Positions 62,445-64,000 of a stretch of DNA of 64,000 bases are shown here, piece by piece. Location: NCBI RefSeq assembly GCF_041365695.1, contig NZ_JBGFSJ010000006.1, positions 144,436 to 208,435 of the forward strand, written 5' to 3'. The notes beneath the pieces were generated by a model, which made no database searches, was not told the origin of the DNA, and saw only the letters and a list, made by a program, of their open reading frames with translations. Source of the DNA: Rhodosalinus sp041365695. Lineage in GTDB: Bacteria; Pseudomonadota; Alphaproteobacteria; Rhodobacterales; Rhodobacteraceae. Position 1 is the stretch's first letter. Each line of letters begins with the position of its first letter. Made by a program: the position numbers and the translations under genes.

Positions 62445-63854
62445 ATGACCGCCCTCAGGATCACGTATTCGAGTTTCCGAAACGCCGGGATGGCGTTGAT
62501 CGTCTCGTCTTTCGTTTCGCCCAATGCAGGTATCTCACAGGAGATCCCGGATCGCATCGGAGATATGCTCGGATGCGACGAGAGCCCCGAGGCAAGCCCG
62601 TATTGCACGTCGCCCGAGATGCGCCTGCTTCTCCAGGAGCAGCACCTCCTGAGGGAGGAAATATCCGGGCTTTCGGAGATCGCGATCACACCGGAGATGC
62701 AGCTGTCCATGACCGGCGCGATGCCGGGTTACATGATGGCGCGCAACCTGGAGTCGAACCTAGCTCTCGAGATGCGCCGGTGTCGCGGAGACGAGGACTG
62801 CCTGCTGACGACCATGCAGGAGGGCACGCGCCTCTTGCGGGTCGCAGCGGGGCGACCAGAGAGTGAGCGCCTCATCTCCGCCGAAGAAGCTGCCGCCCTT
62901 GAGGCGGAGCAGCAGGCCGGGTTGGAACGGCTGAGGCAGGAAGCCGAGGAGATCGCGGCCGCCTACCCGGTCGAATGGGAGCGGGCGCGGTCCATGCTTG
63001 CGCCGCCTGAGGATCCGGATGCCGTTCAGCCGCTCTTTTTGTGGCGCAATCCCGAACCTGAGGCCTGGATGGCCGAGCGGGAACGGCGATGCGGGAAGGA
63101 TCTCGAATGCCTCGCCGATCGCACGGACCTCGAGCGCCTTCTCGAGGTGCAGCGGCGCGTCGAGGCGGAGCGGATGGAAGCGTTCGCGGAGGAAGAACGT
63201 CGCGCGCAGGAAGAACGCGCCGCCGCCGAGCGCCAGGCCGAGGAAGCCCGCCGACGCGAGGAGCAGCGCATGGCGCTTGTCGAGCGATTGTCGAGCTACA
63301 ATGTCGATGGCCTTCTCCCCGAGGGCAGCCATCTTCGCCCGATCCTTTTCGGCCGCTTCACGATCTTCGATCGCCGCACCGCGCGGCCCTTCGCGGAGGC
63401 CCTCGGCGCAAGCGCGCGGGACTCGGCCGCCTTCTACGGGATGGAAGGCCTTGGGATGGGGCTTGAAAGCGGGGCCATCGAGAACCGGCGGAACCTGATA
63501 GTGGCCGCTTATGCGCTGACACGGAAGGAGGAGCTGGGGTTCTGCGGGGACCCTTCGGTCGATGTCTATCGTAGGACCGTTCCTGGAAGCGAGTTCACGA
63601 TCGGCGGCGCCGTGGTCCAGAGATACGCGCCGGCCGAGGTCTACGTGTCCGTTCCCGCGCCCTTCGCGCGTTTCGTGGAAGCCTCGCCCTTCGAGGCGGG
63701 AGACGATCTTCTGCGTCGGGACGTCCGCCGCCTCGCCACCTGCCGAAGTCCCGTGCGACAGGTGCTCGAGCACAATCTCATCGCCTATGCCCTGGACCGG
63801 GAGCCGATCCCCTGGGACCCGGAAGATCCGCGGATGCATGCCATCTTGCGGTAG
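62445..63854 (+). CDS. Secreted cysteine-pair protein with coiled coil (LprI-like elements)
   Basis: About 469 residues. The N-terminus MTALRITYSSFRNAGMALIV SSFVSPNAG looks like a signal peptide. Three spaced cysteine pairs follow: CDESPEASPYC, CRGDEDCL and CGKDLECL, the last two like lysozyme-inhibitor LprI modules (C-x-x-D-x-x-C-L). A central Glu/Arg/Ala coiled coil (about 255-320) precedes a C-terminal domain. GGAG lies eight bases before the ATG; the ORF to 62328 is less likely. Possibly an envelope protein of the island; function unknown. Confidence 0.7.
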   Translation: MTALRITYSSFRNAGMALIVSSFVSPNAGISQEIPDRIGDMLGCDESPEASPYCTSPEMRLLLQEQHLLREEISGLSEIAITPEMQLSMTGAMPGYMMARNLESNLALEMRRCRGDEDCLLTTMQEGTRLLRVAAGRPESERLISAEEAAALEAEQQAGLERLRQEAEEIAAAYPVEWERARSMLAPPEDPDAVQPLFLWRNPEPEAWMAERERRCGKDLECLADRTDLERLLEVQRRVEAERMEAFAEEERRAQEERAAAERQAEEARRREEQRMALVERLSSYNVDGLLPEGSHLRPILFGRFTIFDRRTARPFAEALGASARDSAAFYGMEGLGMGLESGAIENRRNLIVAAYALTRKEELGFCGDPSVDVYRRTVPGSEFTIGGAVVQRYAPAEVYVSVPAPFARFVEASPFEAGDDLLRRDVRRLATCRSPVRQVLEHNLIAYALDREPIPWDPEDPRMHAILR

Positions 63855-63923
63855 TGCCCCGTGCCACCGGCAAAGCCTGCGGCTGCATGCACCTGGATGA
63901 CCTGCTTTGCCCGATCGACTTCG

Positions 63924-63947
63924 TGACCTGCCCCAATGAAGTGGTCC
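63924..63947. repeat. 24-bp direct repeat, right copy (IS-end-like)
   Basis: Identical to 59707-59730 and in the same orientation. The 53 bases after it to the window end contain no gene but could be the start of another insertion sequence. Confidence 0.75.
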
Positions 63948-64000
63948 GGTTTCAGTCTTAGTGCATAACGGGTCTGGTAGCTACGGTTGGGGTGGCCGGC

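Overview
The window is a high-GC (roughly two-thirds GC or more by eye) alphaproteobacterial chromosome segment, most likely Rhodobacteraceae. The evidence is gene content and order: ffs-dnaX-ybaB-recR, a DUF1013/TrcR cell-cycle regulator, COQ9, an rsfS-rlmH-gpmI-envC-ctpA-rppH block, DUF2165 and DUF1127 proteins, and a complete C-P lyase locus with DUF1045. One assembly gap (60 G, 8 N, 37 C at 18410-18514) interrupts it.

Layout. 1-14900: housekeeping and metabolism (end of a CpdB-type nucleotidase, SRP RNA, a CaCA-family antiporter, DNA polymerase III tau/gamma, RecR, TrcR, a secreted RNase T2, a quinone oxidoreductase with COQ9, ribosomal protein S21, an Lrp-alanine dehydrogenase divergent pair, a redoxin, an MscS channel, a glutathione transferase). 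14900-23600, minus strand: a C-terminally short DnaE2, RppH, then CtpA, an EnvC-like factor, GpmI, RlmH and RsfS. 23880-30300: leucine biosynthesis leuC, leuD and leuB, interleaved with a methyltransferase, a membrane protein and an EEP-family phosphatase; two of these interlopers appear to start at CTG codons overlapping the upstream stop. tRNA-Pro(CGG) follows.

31690-42280 is a reductive pyrimidine-degradation island: preT-preA (uracil/thymine to dihydropyrimidine), dihydropyrimidinase, an N-carbamoyl-beta-amino-acid hydrolase, a RutR-like TetR regulator and an ABC importer with a THI5-like binding protein. Similar RutR-like operators sit before preT and between the regulator and the hydrolase.

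42340-56610 is a phosphonate locus: phnCDE1E2 and a hexapeptide acetyltransferase on plus, phnM1-phnF on minus, phnGHIJKLN on plus, a DUF1045 2H-phosphoesterase on minus and a second phnM on plus. A candidate Pho box precedes phnC and a tandem operator-like repeat lies between phnF and phnG. Unusual details are a 47-codon membrane-protein ORF antisense between phnI and phnJ, and two palindromes forming the first codons of phnK. A heme-motif sensor protein and a LacI regulator follow.

59070-64000 is accessory DNA beginning at tRNA-Arg(CCT): a Sel1-repeat fragment, a low-GC orphan gene, an IS630 transposase with an in-frame nonsense codon next to an IS1380 remnant, and a secreted cysteine-pair protein. 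Part of it is framed by two identical 24-bp direct repeats about 4.2 kb apart. No integrase gene is visible, so the island looks degraded or extends beyond the window.
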